NCBI GenBank assembly: GCA_045807765.1
Contig: JBJMGU010000055.1
Location: 1-64,000 of the forward strand
Length of the DNA stretch: 64,000 nt
Source: DATENM01 sp045807765
GTDB lineage: Bacteria; Acidobacteriota; Blastocatellia; UBA7656
Direction of reading: 5' to 3'
Both the position numbers and the translations under genes were made by a program. This document shows, in pieces, positions 28,369 through 35,600 of this stretch. Numbering within the stretch: the first letter of the stretch is position 1; each line of letters opens with the position of its first letter. The notes under the pieces were generated by a model. It searched no databases and had not been told where the DNA came from. It saw only the letters and a list, made by a program, of their open reading frames with translations.

Positions 28369-29409
28369 TTGCAAGACAACATCCTCGAAATCAAAAATCT
28401 CAGCACGCACTTTCCGACGCGCGCCGGCGTCGTGCGCGCCGTCGATGATGTCAGCTTCGCCATCCCGCGAGGCTCGACCCTGGCGCTGGTCGGCGAATCG
28501 GGGAGCGGTAAATCGGTCACCAGCCTCTCGATTATGCGGCTCATCCAGCCGCCGGGCCGCGTCGTCAGCGGCGAAATCCTGTTTGATACTCAGAACCTCT
28601 TATTGCTCGGCCTGGATGCCATGCGGCGGCGGCGCGGGCGCGAGATCGCCATGATCTTTCAAGACCCGATGACCTCGCTCAATCCTGTCTACACGGTCGG
28701 CGACCAGATCGCCGAAGCCGTGCAGCTTCATGAAGGTGTGTCGCGCAAACAGGCATGGGCTCGCGCGGTCGAGATGATGCGCCGCGTCCGCATCCCTGAT
28801 GCCGAGCGCCGCGCCGCAGATTATCCCTTCCAACTTTCGGGCGGCATGCGGCAGCGTGTGATGATTGCGATGGCGCTGGCCTGCAATCCGCGGCTGCTGA
28901 TCGCCGACGAGCCGACGACGGCGCTCGACGTGACGATTCAGGCAGAGATTCTCGAACTGTTGCGCACCTTAAAAGACGAGTTCAAGCTCTCGATGCTGCT
29001 GATCACGCATGACCTCGGCGTCGTCGCCGAAACCGCCGACCGCGTCGCGGTGATGTATGCAGGCCGCATTGTCGAAGAAGCGCCGGTCGGCGAGCTATTC
29101 CGCGCGCCGCGCCACCCTTACACGGAAGGCTTGTTGCGCTCGGTGCCGCGACTGACCGACGAGGGCATCAAGCAACGGCGATTGCAAACGATTGAAGGCT
29201 CGGTGCCGAGCCTGCTCGAACTCCCCTCCGGGTGCAAGTTCGCGCCGCGTTGCGCCTATGTCATCCGCGAATGCACCGAAGCCGAGCCCGCCTTGCTTGC
29301 GGTCAACGAGGCGCACGGGGCGCGCTGTATCCGCTTCGAATCGGTCGGCGACGATGCAGCAATGACGCATCCTGAGCGCGCCGGCGAAGGCATTCTGGCG
29401 GCGGATTGA
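28369..29409 (+). CDS. Peptide/oligopeptide ABC transporter ATPase, OppD/DppD type
   Basis: 346 residues. Walker A GESGSGKS is at 42-49, Q-loop MIFQDPMTSLNPVY, signature LSGGMRQRV, Walker B LLIADEPTTALDVT and the switch His in LLITHDLGVV. The C-terminal region with GCKFAPRCAY and RECTEAEPAL is the OppD/DppD type and contains the usual cysteines. It pairs with the next gene, an OppF-type ATPase, to power a peptide importer. No permease or binding-protein gene lies next to the pair. The start is TTG, the first in-frame start after an upstream purine-rich stretch; no better start was seen. Confidence 0.88.
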   Translation: MQDNILEIKNLSTHFPTRAGVVRAVDDVSFAIPRGSTLALVGESGSGKSVTSLSIMRLIQPPGRVVSGEILFDTQNLLLLGLDAMRRRRGREIAMIFQDPMTSLNPVYTVGDQIAEAVQLHEGVSRKQAWARAVEMMRRVRIPDAERRAADYPFQLSGGMRQRVMIAMALACNPRLLIADEPTTALDVTIQAEILELLRTLKDEFKLSMLLITHDLGVVAETADRVAVMYAGRIVEEAPVGELFRAPRHPYTEGLLRSVPRLTDEGIKQRRLQTIEGSVPSLLELPSGCKFAPRCAYVIRECTEAEPALLAVNEAHGARCIRFESVGDDAAMTHPERAGEGILAAD

Positions 29410-29423
29410 TCAACATTAAGAAG

Positions 29424-30419
29424 ATGCAGGATAACAACGGCAACTTAATCGAAGTCAAAGGGCTGAAGAAATACTTCCCGGCGGGCAGCGGCCTGCTTGG
29501 CGCTGGCGGCGACACCGTGAAAGCGGTTGACGATGTCAGCTTCACCATAAGGCGCGGCGAAACCTTTGGCCTGGTCGGCGAATCCGGCTGCGGCAAATCA
29601 ACGACGGGCCGCTGCATCCTGCGCTTGATCGAACCAACGGCGGGCGAAGTCAACTTTGAAGGGCGCGACCTGCGAGCCTTAGACGCGGGCGACTTGCGCC
29701 ACTTGCGGCGCGAGATGCAGATCATCTTTCAAGACCCTTACGCCTCGCTCAACCCGCGCATGCAGGTCGGGCAGATCATCGCCGAGCCGCTGGTGATTCA
29801 TCGCGTCGGCAGCGGAAGCGAGCGCCGCGAGCGCGTCAGCGAGTTGCTTGAACGCGTCGGCCTGAAGCCTGAGCATGCGGCGCGCTACCCGCATGAGTTT
29901 TCCGGGGGCCAGCGCCAGCGCATCGGCATCGCCCGCGCTCTGGCGCTCAATCCGAAATTCATCGTCTGCGACGAGCCGGTCAGCGCCCTCGATGTTTCTG
30001 TCCAGGCGCAGATCGTTAATCTGCTTCAAGATTTGCAGGAGCAATTGGGCTTGACCTACCTGTTCATCTCGCACGGGCTGTCGGTGGTCGAGCACATCTC
30101 GACGCGCGTCGGCATCATGTACCTGGGCAAACTGGTCGAGGTCGCGCCGAGCGAAGCCATCTTCCGCAACCCGCTTCACCCGTACACCAGGGCGTTGCTG
30201 TCGGCGATTCCTATCCCTGACCCCGATGCGCGGCGCGAACGGTTACCGCTTACGGGCGAGATTCCGACGGCGATCAAGCCGCCTTCCGGGTGTCGTTTTC
30301 GCACCCGCTGCTCGATTGCCGAGCCGCAATGTGCCGAAGAAGACCCGCAGCTAGTCGAAGTCGAAAAAGATCATTTCGTCGCTTGCCGACTGGTCTCAGG
30401 CGTGACCGGTGACGAGTGA
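29424..30419 (+). CDS. Peptide/oligopeptide ABC transporter ATPase, OppF/DppF type
   Basis: 331 residues from the ATG at 29424, fourteen bases after the OppD-type stop. The TTG at 29406 would overlap the previous gene. Walker A is in GESGCGKSTTGR, signature FSGGQRQRIGIARAL, Walker B FIVCDEPVSALDVS and the switch His in LFISHGLSVVE. A C-terminal GCRFRTRCSIAEPQC segment matches the family. It should form the second ATPase of the OppD/OppF heterodimer. The last codons (from about 30402) and the stop codon lie inside a heptamer repeat (GTGACCGGTGACGAGTGA), so the C-terminal residues VTGDE are repeat-encoded. Confidence 0.88.
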   Translation: MQDNNGNLIEVKGLKKYFPAGSGLLGAGGDTVKAVDDVSFTIRRGETFGLVGESGCGKSTTGRCILRLIEPTAGEVNFEGRDLRALDAGDLRHLRREMQIIFQDPYASLNPRMQVGQIIAEPLVIHRVGSGSERRERVSELLERVGLKPEHAARYPHEFSGGQRQRIGIARALALNPKFIVCDEPVSALDVSVQAQIVNLLQDLQEQLGLTYLFISHGLSVVEHISTRVGIMYLGKLVEVAPSEAIFRNPLHPYTRALLSAIPIPDPDARRERLPLTGEIPTAIKPPSGCRFRTRCSIAEPQCAEEDPQLVEVEKDHFVACRLVSGVTGDE

Positions 30420-30556
30420 CAAGAAGTGATGAGTGAGGAGTGGAAAGTGATGAGCAAGAAGACGGCGCGCTGAACGCCTTGTTCTCTTCACTCCTCACTC
30501 ATCACTCATTACTTGTCACTTCCTTCTTATCACTTGTCACTTGTCACTGGTCACCT
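30402..30556. repeat. Heptamer GTGACAA/GAGTGAT inverted array with GGCGCGCT core
   Basis: The left arm (30402-30462) has GTGACCG, GTGACGA, GTGACAA, then GTGATGA and GTGAGGA units. The right arm (30484-30556) carries the reverse complements of all these units, with longer runs (TTGTCAC three times). The core has GGCGCGCTGAACGCC at 30464-30478, nearly identical to 22979-22993. It begins inside the OppF-type coding end and makes a false upstream frame for the Yip1 gene. Confidence 0.9.
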
Positions 30557-30661
30557 TTCAAGTGTAGGCTCTCAGCATCGAAAATTTCGGAACCGCGGTT
30601 TCGGGCATTTCGTCGTCTTATTGTTTGCGACATTGATTACACTACCCTCAGGAGATGGTTT

Positions 30662-31489
30662 ATGAGCGAAACGCAAAACCAGATTGATACGGACGCGCCC
30701 GCTTACGCCGTGCCGCAGGCCGCGCCTCAGGCGCAACCCGAAGAGCCGGCACGCATGAACGCCATGCAGCGTTTAATCGGAACCCTCTTTTCGCCCGGCG
30801 AGACGTTTCAGGACATCAACCGCAAGCCGACGATTATCGTGCCGATTATATTAGGCATGATTCTCGCGGTGGCCGGCGGCCTGTTCTTTAACTGGAAAGT
30901 AAAGCCGGATTGGGACCGCATCTTCCGCTCGCAGATTCAACGGCAGCTTGACCGCACGGGCCAGTCCATGCCCCCAGAGCAGATCGAACAGCGCGTCGAG
31001 TTTTCGAAAAAGCTGGTGCCGATCTTCCCGCTCATCGGCGCGGTCGGGACGCCGATTGCTTACCTGATTATCGCCGGCGTCTTTGCCCTCGGCCTGATGT
31101 TGATTCAGGCAAAGACGACGTTTAAGAAGATACTTTCGGTCGTTTCCTGGTCTTACCTGGCGACGGCGCTGGTGCAAACTGTTGTGACCATCGTCGTCGT
31201 GATGGTGCAGGATCAGGAGACGCTCAACAATGTTGATCCGACGCAAGGGTTAAACATTGTGCCCTCGAATGCCGCGGCTTTTCTGCCGGCGGGTAGTTCT
31301 GCGGCTCTTACCGCCTTTGCCAGTTCGCTCGACATCTTCTCGATCTGGTATCTGATTCTGTTGTCCATCGGCCTTGCGGCTGTCGCCGGAGCCCGAAAGA
31401 TCACAGCGAAAAAGACCGGCGGCATGGTATTCGGCCTCTGGTTGGTGTGGGTGCTGGTCAAGGTCGGTTGGCGGGGTCTCTTCGGTTGA
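30662..31489 (+). CDS. Yip1-family membrane protein
   Basis: 275 residues from the ATG at 30662, which follows CAGGAGA by six bases. A Pro/Ala/Gln-rich N-terminus is followed by RLIGTLFSPGETFQDINRKPT, the usual lead-in of bacterial Yip1-domain proteins, and then five hydrophobic helices (PTIIVPIILGMILAVAGG, IAYLIIAGVFALGLMLI, TALVQTVVTIVVVMV and others). Function of bacterial Yip1 proteins is unknown. The frame is open back to 30440, but those codons are repeat-derived (SDEQEDGALNALFSSLL) and include the GGCGCGCTGAACGCC core. It follows the OppF gene by about 240 bases. Confidence 0.8.
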   Translation: MSETQNQIDTDAPAYAVPQAAPQAQPEEPARMNAMQRLIGTLFSPGETFQDINRKPTIIVPIILGMILAVAGGLFFNWKVKPDWDRIFRSQIQRQLDRTGQSMPPEQIEQRVEFSKKLVPIFPLIGAVGTPIAYLIIAGVFALGLMLIQAKTTFKKILSVVSWSYLATALVQTVVTIVVVMVQDQETLNNVDPTQGLNIVPSNAAAFLPAGSSAALTAFASSLDIFSIWYLILLSIGLAAVAGARKITAKKTGGMVFGLWLVWVLVKVGWRGLFG

Positions 31490-31809
31490 ATCTCGTGGAA
31501 GCCAGGCTTTGATTGGACTGGCCCATCACCCTTGATGCAGATGACGCGAGAGGCTGGCTGATGCTCGTCGGATTGTACGAACATCGGCCAGCTTAGCGCC
31601 GCGCCCGCTGTTCCCGAATCGTGCAATTTTTTCCGCCTACCTCTTCAAGTTTACCTGCCTTGTTCGTTCTCTATCCGGCGAGCCTTTGCCTGCTTTGATG
31701 ATTTGTAACGCTCGGCTCTGGCGGAACGTATACCCTATTCTCGGCACAGCGATTGCTCTTGAATGGAGTGAAGCTTGTGTAAAGCAACTGGCGAAGGAGT
31801 GGGAAGCGG
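31490..31809. other. Intergenic region with hairpin and sigma-54-like site
   Basis: 320 bases after the Yip1 gene. A 13-bp hairpin with two G-U pairs spans 31551-31563 and 31582-31594 and could end the upstream transcript, although no U-run follows. A sigma-54-like promoter is at 31742-31757 and is listed separately. No other gene signal was seen. Confidence 0.5.
31742..31757 (+). promoter_or_regulatory. Candidate sigma-54 promoter
   Basis: CGGCACAGCGATTGCT has the invariant GG and GC exactly ten bases apart and differs from the consensus TGGCACG-N4-TTGCT only at its first and seventh positions. It lies about 53 bases before the ATG of the small gene at 31810, and no activator gene is nearby. 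A chance match is possible. Confidence 0.5.
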
Positions 31810-32028
31810 ATGAAAGTCGATGGTTCAGAAGTTGATATCGTTGATGTTTACGAGCAGATGCTTTTTCAACGCGCTGCTAAAGGCATACGGCCCACGCTTT
31901 ATGTTTCCTCCTTCGTGGACCTGGAATGCTCCATGCTGATGTTGCTTGATGAAGAAGATCAGCAATGCGCTTCAGGCCGGCAGCGCCCTATCCCGCAAGG
32001 CGTCGGCTATCACATCGTCACCAATTGA
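31810..32028 (+). CDS. Small hypothetical protein, 72 residues
   Basis: I recognise no family. The protein is acidic in its first half (MKVDGSEVDIVDVYEQMLF), with DLECSMLMLLDEEDQQC in the middle and no signal peptide. AAGGAG lies about 12 bases before the ATG, and a sigma-54-like site lies a further 40 bases upstream, which together support a real gene. It is convergent with the minus-strand permease gene 37 bases away. It may be a small regulatory or accessory protein; there is no evidence for a specific role. Confidence 0.4.
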   Translation: MKVDGSEVDIVDVYEQMLFQRAAKGIRPTLYVSSFVDLECSMLMLLDEEDQQCASGRQRPIPQGVGYHIVTN

Positions 32029-32064
32029 GTGACGCGACGCCAAAACGCCGCACTCTCGCCTCCC

Positions 32065-33327
32065 CTACTCGTAGCGAAGCGCTTCAATAGGATTGAGCCG
32101 CGCCGCCTTCATCGCCGGCCAGATGCCAAAAATCAGACCGATCGAGCAAGAGACAAAGAACCCCATCAATACTGCCCATAACGGAATCACCGATGGCAAG
32201 GTTGGCGCCAACTGGTGCAGTCCGAGGCTGACGACCCAGCCGATGAAGATGCCAATCAGCCCGCCGATACCCGTGAGCGTGATCGCTTCGGTCAGAAACT
32301 GCCAGATAATATCCGCCTTGCGCGCACCGATGGCGCGGCGCACGCCGATCTCCTTAGTGCGCTCGGTGACGCTGACCAGCATAATATTCATTACGCCGAT
32401 GCCGCCAACCAGCAAGCCGGCGGCTGACAGCGGAAAGACGATGTAGCTGGCAACGGCGGCAAACTGCGCGATGACTTCAAAGATGCTGCCCGGCGTACTG
32501 ACGCCAAAGTTATTCGGCTCTTTGTTGCCGACGCCGCGCCGCCGGCGCATCAACTCGGTGACTTGATCCACCATGCGACCGAACTGATCGGGCTGGGCGC
32601 GCGCGTTGATCGTAATGTCCTTGATTTCGGGGTGGTCGCGCTTCAAGGTGTCGAAGGGGACGAGCAACTCGCGGTCTTCAACCGGATCGCCGCCGAAGAG
32701 CCCGCCCGGCGCTTTCTCCATCACGCCGATGACCTGATAGACCTTGCCGTCCACATCGATCTCTTTGCCGATCGGGTTGTTTGAACCGAAGAGCGTGTCA
32801 GCGATGGCGTAGCCGATGACCGCCACCTGTCCGTGGTGCTCTTGCTCCGCCGTCGAGAAGAAGCGGCCCTGATCGATATAGACGTTGCGCACGACGTCGT
32901 AATTTGACGAAACGCCGAAGATGATCGGGCGATTGGCTTCGGACCCTTGATACTTGACGACCGGCTGATTGCCGCCCGGCCCGAACGAGCCGACAATCAT
33001 CGTCGGGCTGACGGCCATGACCGAAGGCAGCTCGGCGACGGCGTTGGCGTCTTCGATGGTCAAATCCTTGCGTATGCGCTCGGCTTGCGACGGGCGGCTG
33101 AAGCGTATACCGATGTTGTCCCACTTGCTGACAAAGACAATGTCGGGGCCGAATCGTTTTGTCTGCTCAAGCACGAACTCGCGCAGTCCGGTCAGAAACG
33201 ACGAGATGGCAATCACCGTCATCGTGCCGCCGATGACGCCGAGCATGGTCAGCGCCGACCGCACTTTGTGCGTCCGCAGAGTGTCGAACGCCATCAGAAT
33301 GTTTTCGCCAATCTCTTGTAGATGCAT
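32065..33327 (-). CDS. MacB/FtsX-type ABC transporter permease
   Basis: 420 residues. One N-terminal membrane helix (about 25-45) is followed by a large periplasmic domain (about 50-285) and three C-terminal helices (about 290-405), the MacB_PCD plus FtsX layout. Motifs include RSALTMLGVIGGTMTVIAI near the start and RTKEIGVRRAIGARKADIIWQFLTEA before the third helix. It is the last gene of a four-gene efflux unit read from 37049 towards 32065. It is a paralogue of the permease at 33410, so the exporter could be a heterodimer. A repeat element lies between the two permease genes. Confidence 0.88.
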   Translation of the reverse strand: MHLQEIGENILMAFDTLRTHKVRSALTMLGVIGGTMTVIAISSFLTGLREFVLEQTKRFGPDIVFVSKWDNIGIRFSRPSQAERIRKDLTIEDANAVAELPSVMAVSPTMIVGSFGPGGNQPVVKYQGSEANRPIIFGVSSNYDVVRNVYIDQGRFFSTAEQEHHGQVAVIGYAIADTLFGSNNPIGKEIDVDGKVYQVIGVMEKAPGGLFGGDPVEDRELLVPFDTLKRDHPEIKDITINARAQPDQFGRMVDQVTELMRRRRGVGNKEPNNFGVSTPGSIFEVIAQFAAVASYIVFPLSAAGLLVGGIGVMNIMLVSVTERTKEIGVRRAIGARKADIIWQFLTEAITLTGIGGLIGIFIGWVVSLGLHQLAPTLPSVIPLWAVLMGFFVSCSIGLIFGIWPAMKAARLNPIEALRYE

Positions 33328-33336
33328 ATTCTTTTG

Positions 33337-33415
33337 CGGGGCTAGGGACTAGGAACCAGGGATGAGAAAGAAATCCGGCCTCTAGCCCCTAATCCCCAGC
33401 CCTTAATCCCTAATC
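33337..33415. repeat. Heptamer GGGACTA/GGGATTA inverted array element
   Basis: The left arm (33337-33365) has GGGGCTA, GGGACTA and GGAACCA units. The right arm (33380-33415) has TAGCCCC, TAATCCC, CAGCCCT, TAATCCC and TAATC. The element separates the two permease genes. The stop codon TAG of the upstream permease (33410-33412, complement) lies inside the last GATTAGG unit, so the array provides it. Confidence 0.88.
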
Positions 33416-34645
33416 TGCGCGCAGCGCGACAATCGGATCAAGCCGGGCGGCGCGGTTCGCCGGGTAGAGACCGAAGAAGATGCCGGTCAGGGTTGAAACG
33501 CCGATGGCCACCACCGGCGCCCACAGCGGCACCGACACCGGCACCGGCACGAATCGCCCGACCAGCATCATGAAGGTCACGGCGATTAACAATCCGATCA
33601 GCCCGCCGAAGCCCGACAGCATTGCCGACTCGACAAGGAACTGCACCAGGATGTCGCGCCGCGTCGCGCCAAGCGATTTGCGGATGCCGATCTCGCGCGT
33701 CCGTTCGGTTACGGTCGCCAGCATGATGTTCATAATCACGATGCCGCCAATGACCAGCGAAATGCCGACGACAGGGAAGGCGACTGCCGCCACCGTGCCG
33801 GTGATGGCCCCGAAAAGCTGCTCGGTCACTTCGTCTGTGGCAATCGAGAAGTTGTCCGGCTGGTTGTAATTGAGCTTGTGGCGCGAACGCATGACGACGC
33901 GCACCTGATCCTGAACCTTTTCCACCGGTAGGTCCTTGCGGGCGCGGACAATGATGCGCAAGCTGTTCGAGCTGCGCTTGCCGAAAGACTTGATGAAGGT
34001 GTTGAGCGGCACCTGCACAAAATTGTCCTGAGACTGGCCCAGCACCGAGCCGAGCTTCTTGGCGACGCCGATGACTGTGAAGGTCTCGCGCCCCACCTTG
34101 ATCTCTTTGCCGATCGGGTCGCTTTCGGGGAAGAGGCCCTCGGCGACCTCCGAGCCGATGAAGGCGACATCGCGGTGGCTCTCGTCGTCTGAGTCGCTCA
34201 GGTAGCGCCCCTGTTCGACTTCGACGCTGGTGAGCAGAACCATGTTCGGGGTCACCCCGTTGACGCCGACGTTTTCAAGCACGATGCTGCCATACTTGAT
34301 CGTGCGCGCAGTGCCATCGGTGGCGCCGATCTGGTCGGCCAGGTTGACCTGCTCGCGCAGCGCCGCCAGGTCATCGAGCGTCAGGTCGGGGTTGCGCTTC
34401 CAGGCATCGATGAACTTCTGAAAATCGCCAAAGCTGGTGATGCTGGCTTTTTGCACGCTGAAGACGCCCGACCCAAGGGTCGCGATCTTCTCCTTGATAT
34501 AGACATTGGCGCCTTCGATGACCGTCGCCACCGCCGTCACCACGGCGACGCCGATGATGACGCCGAGCAGGGTCAGAAATGAGCGCAGCTTGTGCGACAG
34601 AATCGAGGTGAGCGCAATGTGGGCAGCTTCAATATACTTGTACAT
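33410..34645 (-). CDS. MacB/FtsX-type ABC transporter permease
   Basis: 411 residues with the same layout as the downstream permease: an N-terminal helix (SFLTLLGVIIGVAVVTAVATVI), a periplasmic MacB-type domain (about 55-275) and three C-terminal helices. TREIGIRKSLGATRRDILVQFLVESAM is the conserved cytoplasmic coupling segment. It probably works with the ATPase at 34788 and the adaptor at 35601 to export a substrate or move lipoprotein-like cargo from the inner membrane. The last codon and stop are within a heptamer repeat. It starts 142 bases after the ATPase stop, with a stable hairpin in between. Confidence 0.88.
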   Translation of the reverse strand: MYKYIEAAHIALTSILSHKLRSFLTLLGVIIGVAVVTAVATVIEGANVYIKEKIATLGSGVFSVQKASITSFGDFQKFIDAWKRNPDLTLDDLAALREQVNLADQIGATDGTARTIKYGSIVLENVGVNGVTPNMVLLTSVEVEQGRYLSDSDDESHRDVAFIGSEVAEGLFPESDPIGKEIKVGRETFTVIGVAKKLGSVLGQSQDNFVQVPLNTFIKSFGKRSSNSLRIIVRARKDLPVEKVQDQVRVVMRSRHKLNYNQPDNFSIATDEVTEQLFGAITGTVAAVAFPVVGISLVIGGIVIMNIMLATVTERTREIGIRKSLGATRRDILVQFLVESAMLSGFGGLIGLLIAVTFMMLVGRFVPVPVSVPLWAPVVAIGVSTLTGIFFGLYPANRAARLDPIVALRAD

Positions 34646-34724
34646 GAGTTCTGATCCGTCTGAATCGGTGTGCTAAGTATAGCAAAGGCGCGTCGGCTCG
34701 CCTAACCTGTGGCCCAGAAAAGCG

Positions 34725-34761
34725 CAAAGGCATCAGGCGGCAAGTCCGCTTGATGCCTTTG
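34725..34761 (-). terminator. Stable hairpin after the ABC ATPase gene
   Basis: CAAAGGCATCAGGCGG (34725-34740) pairs with TCCGCTTGATGCCTTTG (34745-34761) over a four-base loop, sixteen pairs with one G-U. On the minus strand it comes 27 bases after the ATPase stop and is followed by CGCTTTTC, a weak U-run. It may partly terminate transcription or protect the upstream mRNA end, lowering permease expression relative to ATPase and adaptor. Confidence 0.65.
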
Positions 34762-34787
34762 TCTGGTTAGCGGCGAGGGCGCGCAGT

Positions 34788-35567
34788 TCAGCGGCGCTCG
34801 TCCTTGTTGATGCGACCGTCGAGGATGTGCAGAATGCGATGCGCGTGCTCGGCGATGTCGTGCTCGTGCGTGACCAGGATGATGGTGTTGCCCTGGCGGT
34901 TGAGGTGATCGAACAACCCCATGATCTCCTGCGAGGTCTGTGAATCGAGGTTGCCGGTCGGCTCGTCGGCCAGAATGATTGACGGGTTATTGACCAGGGC
35001 GCGGGCGACGGCGACGCGCTGGCGCTGACCGCCCGATAGCTCGTTCGGCTTGTGATCCATGCGATTGGCCAGGTCAACCTTTTCGAGCGCCCGCTTGGCC
35101 ATCTCGATGCGCTGACTGCGCGGCGTGCCGTTATAGATCAGCGGCAGCTCGACGTTGTGCAGCGCCGTGGCGCGCGGCAGCAGGTTGAAGGTCTGAAAGA
35201 CGAAGCCGATCTCTTTATTGCGAATGTAGGCCAGCTCGTCGTCGTCCATCTCTGATACCTGCTTGCCGTTGAGCCAGTACTGCCCCGAGCTCGGCGTGTC
35301 GAGGCAGCCAATCAGGTTCATCAAGGTTGACTTGCCCGACCCCGATGGCCCCATGATGGCCACGTACTCGCCGCGGTCGATCTCGAAGGTCGCGCCGCGC
35401 AAGGCGTGGACTTCTTCAGCTCCCATCACGTAGGTCTTCCACAATTCGCCCGTGCGGATGACGATATCCGACGGGGGAGGAGCCATTTCCAGGTATGCGA
35501 GTTCTTTCTCTAACACCGCTTCATCAATCATAGCATCGCCTTCGTTTGAGTTCGGATCCTTTGTCAT
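34788..35567 (-). CDS. LolD/MacB-type ABC transporter ATPase
   Basis: 259 residues. Walker A GPSGSGKSTLMNLIGCLD, Q-loop FVFQTFNLLPRATALHNVELPL, signature LSGGQRQRVAVARAL, Walker B IILADEPTGNLDS and switch His in LVTHEHDIAEHAHR are all intact. The sequence belongs to the stand-alone MacB/LolD-like ATPase class. An unusual 30-residue acidic N-terminal extension (EAVLEKELAYLEMAPPPSDI) precedes the fold. It lies between the adaptor gene upstream (33-base gap) and two permease genes downstream, which completes a MacA-MacB-like efflux unit. Confidence 0.9.
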   Translation of the reverse strand: MTKDPNSNEGDAMIDEAVLEKELAYLEMAPPPSDIVIRTGELWKTYVMGAEEVHALRGATFEIDRGEYVAIMGPSGSGKSTLMNLIGCLDTPSSGQYWLNGKQVSEMDDDELAYIRNKEIGFVFQTFNLLPRATALHNVELPLIYNGTPRSQRIEMAKRALEKVDLANRMDHKPNELSGGQRQRVAVARALVNNPSIILADEPTGNLDSQTSQEIMGLFDHLNRQGNTIILVTHEHDIAEHAHRILHILDGRINKDERR

Positions 35568-35600
35568 TAGCGTGTTGCGTGGCCTTTTATGGTCAAGCGA

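Noticed and set aside
30440..30661. Upstream extension of the Yip1 protein by 74 residues
   Set aside because: Mostly repeat-derived sequence; a good ribosome-binding site precedes the ATG at 30662.
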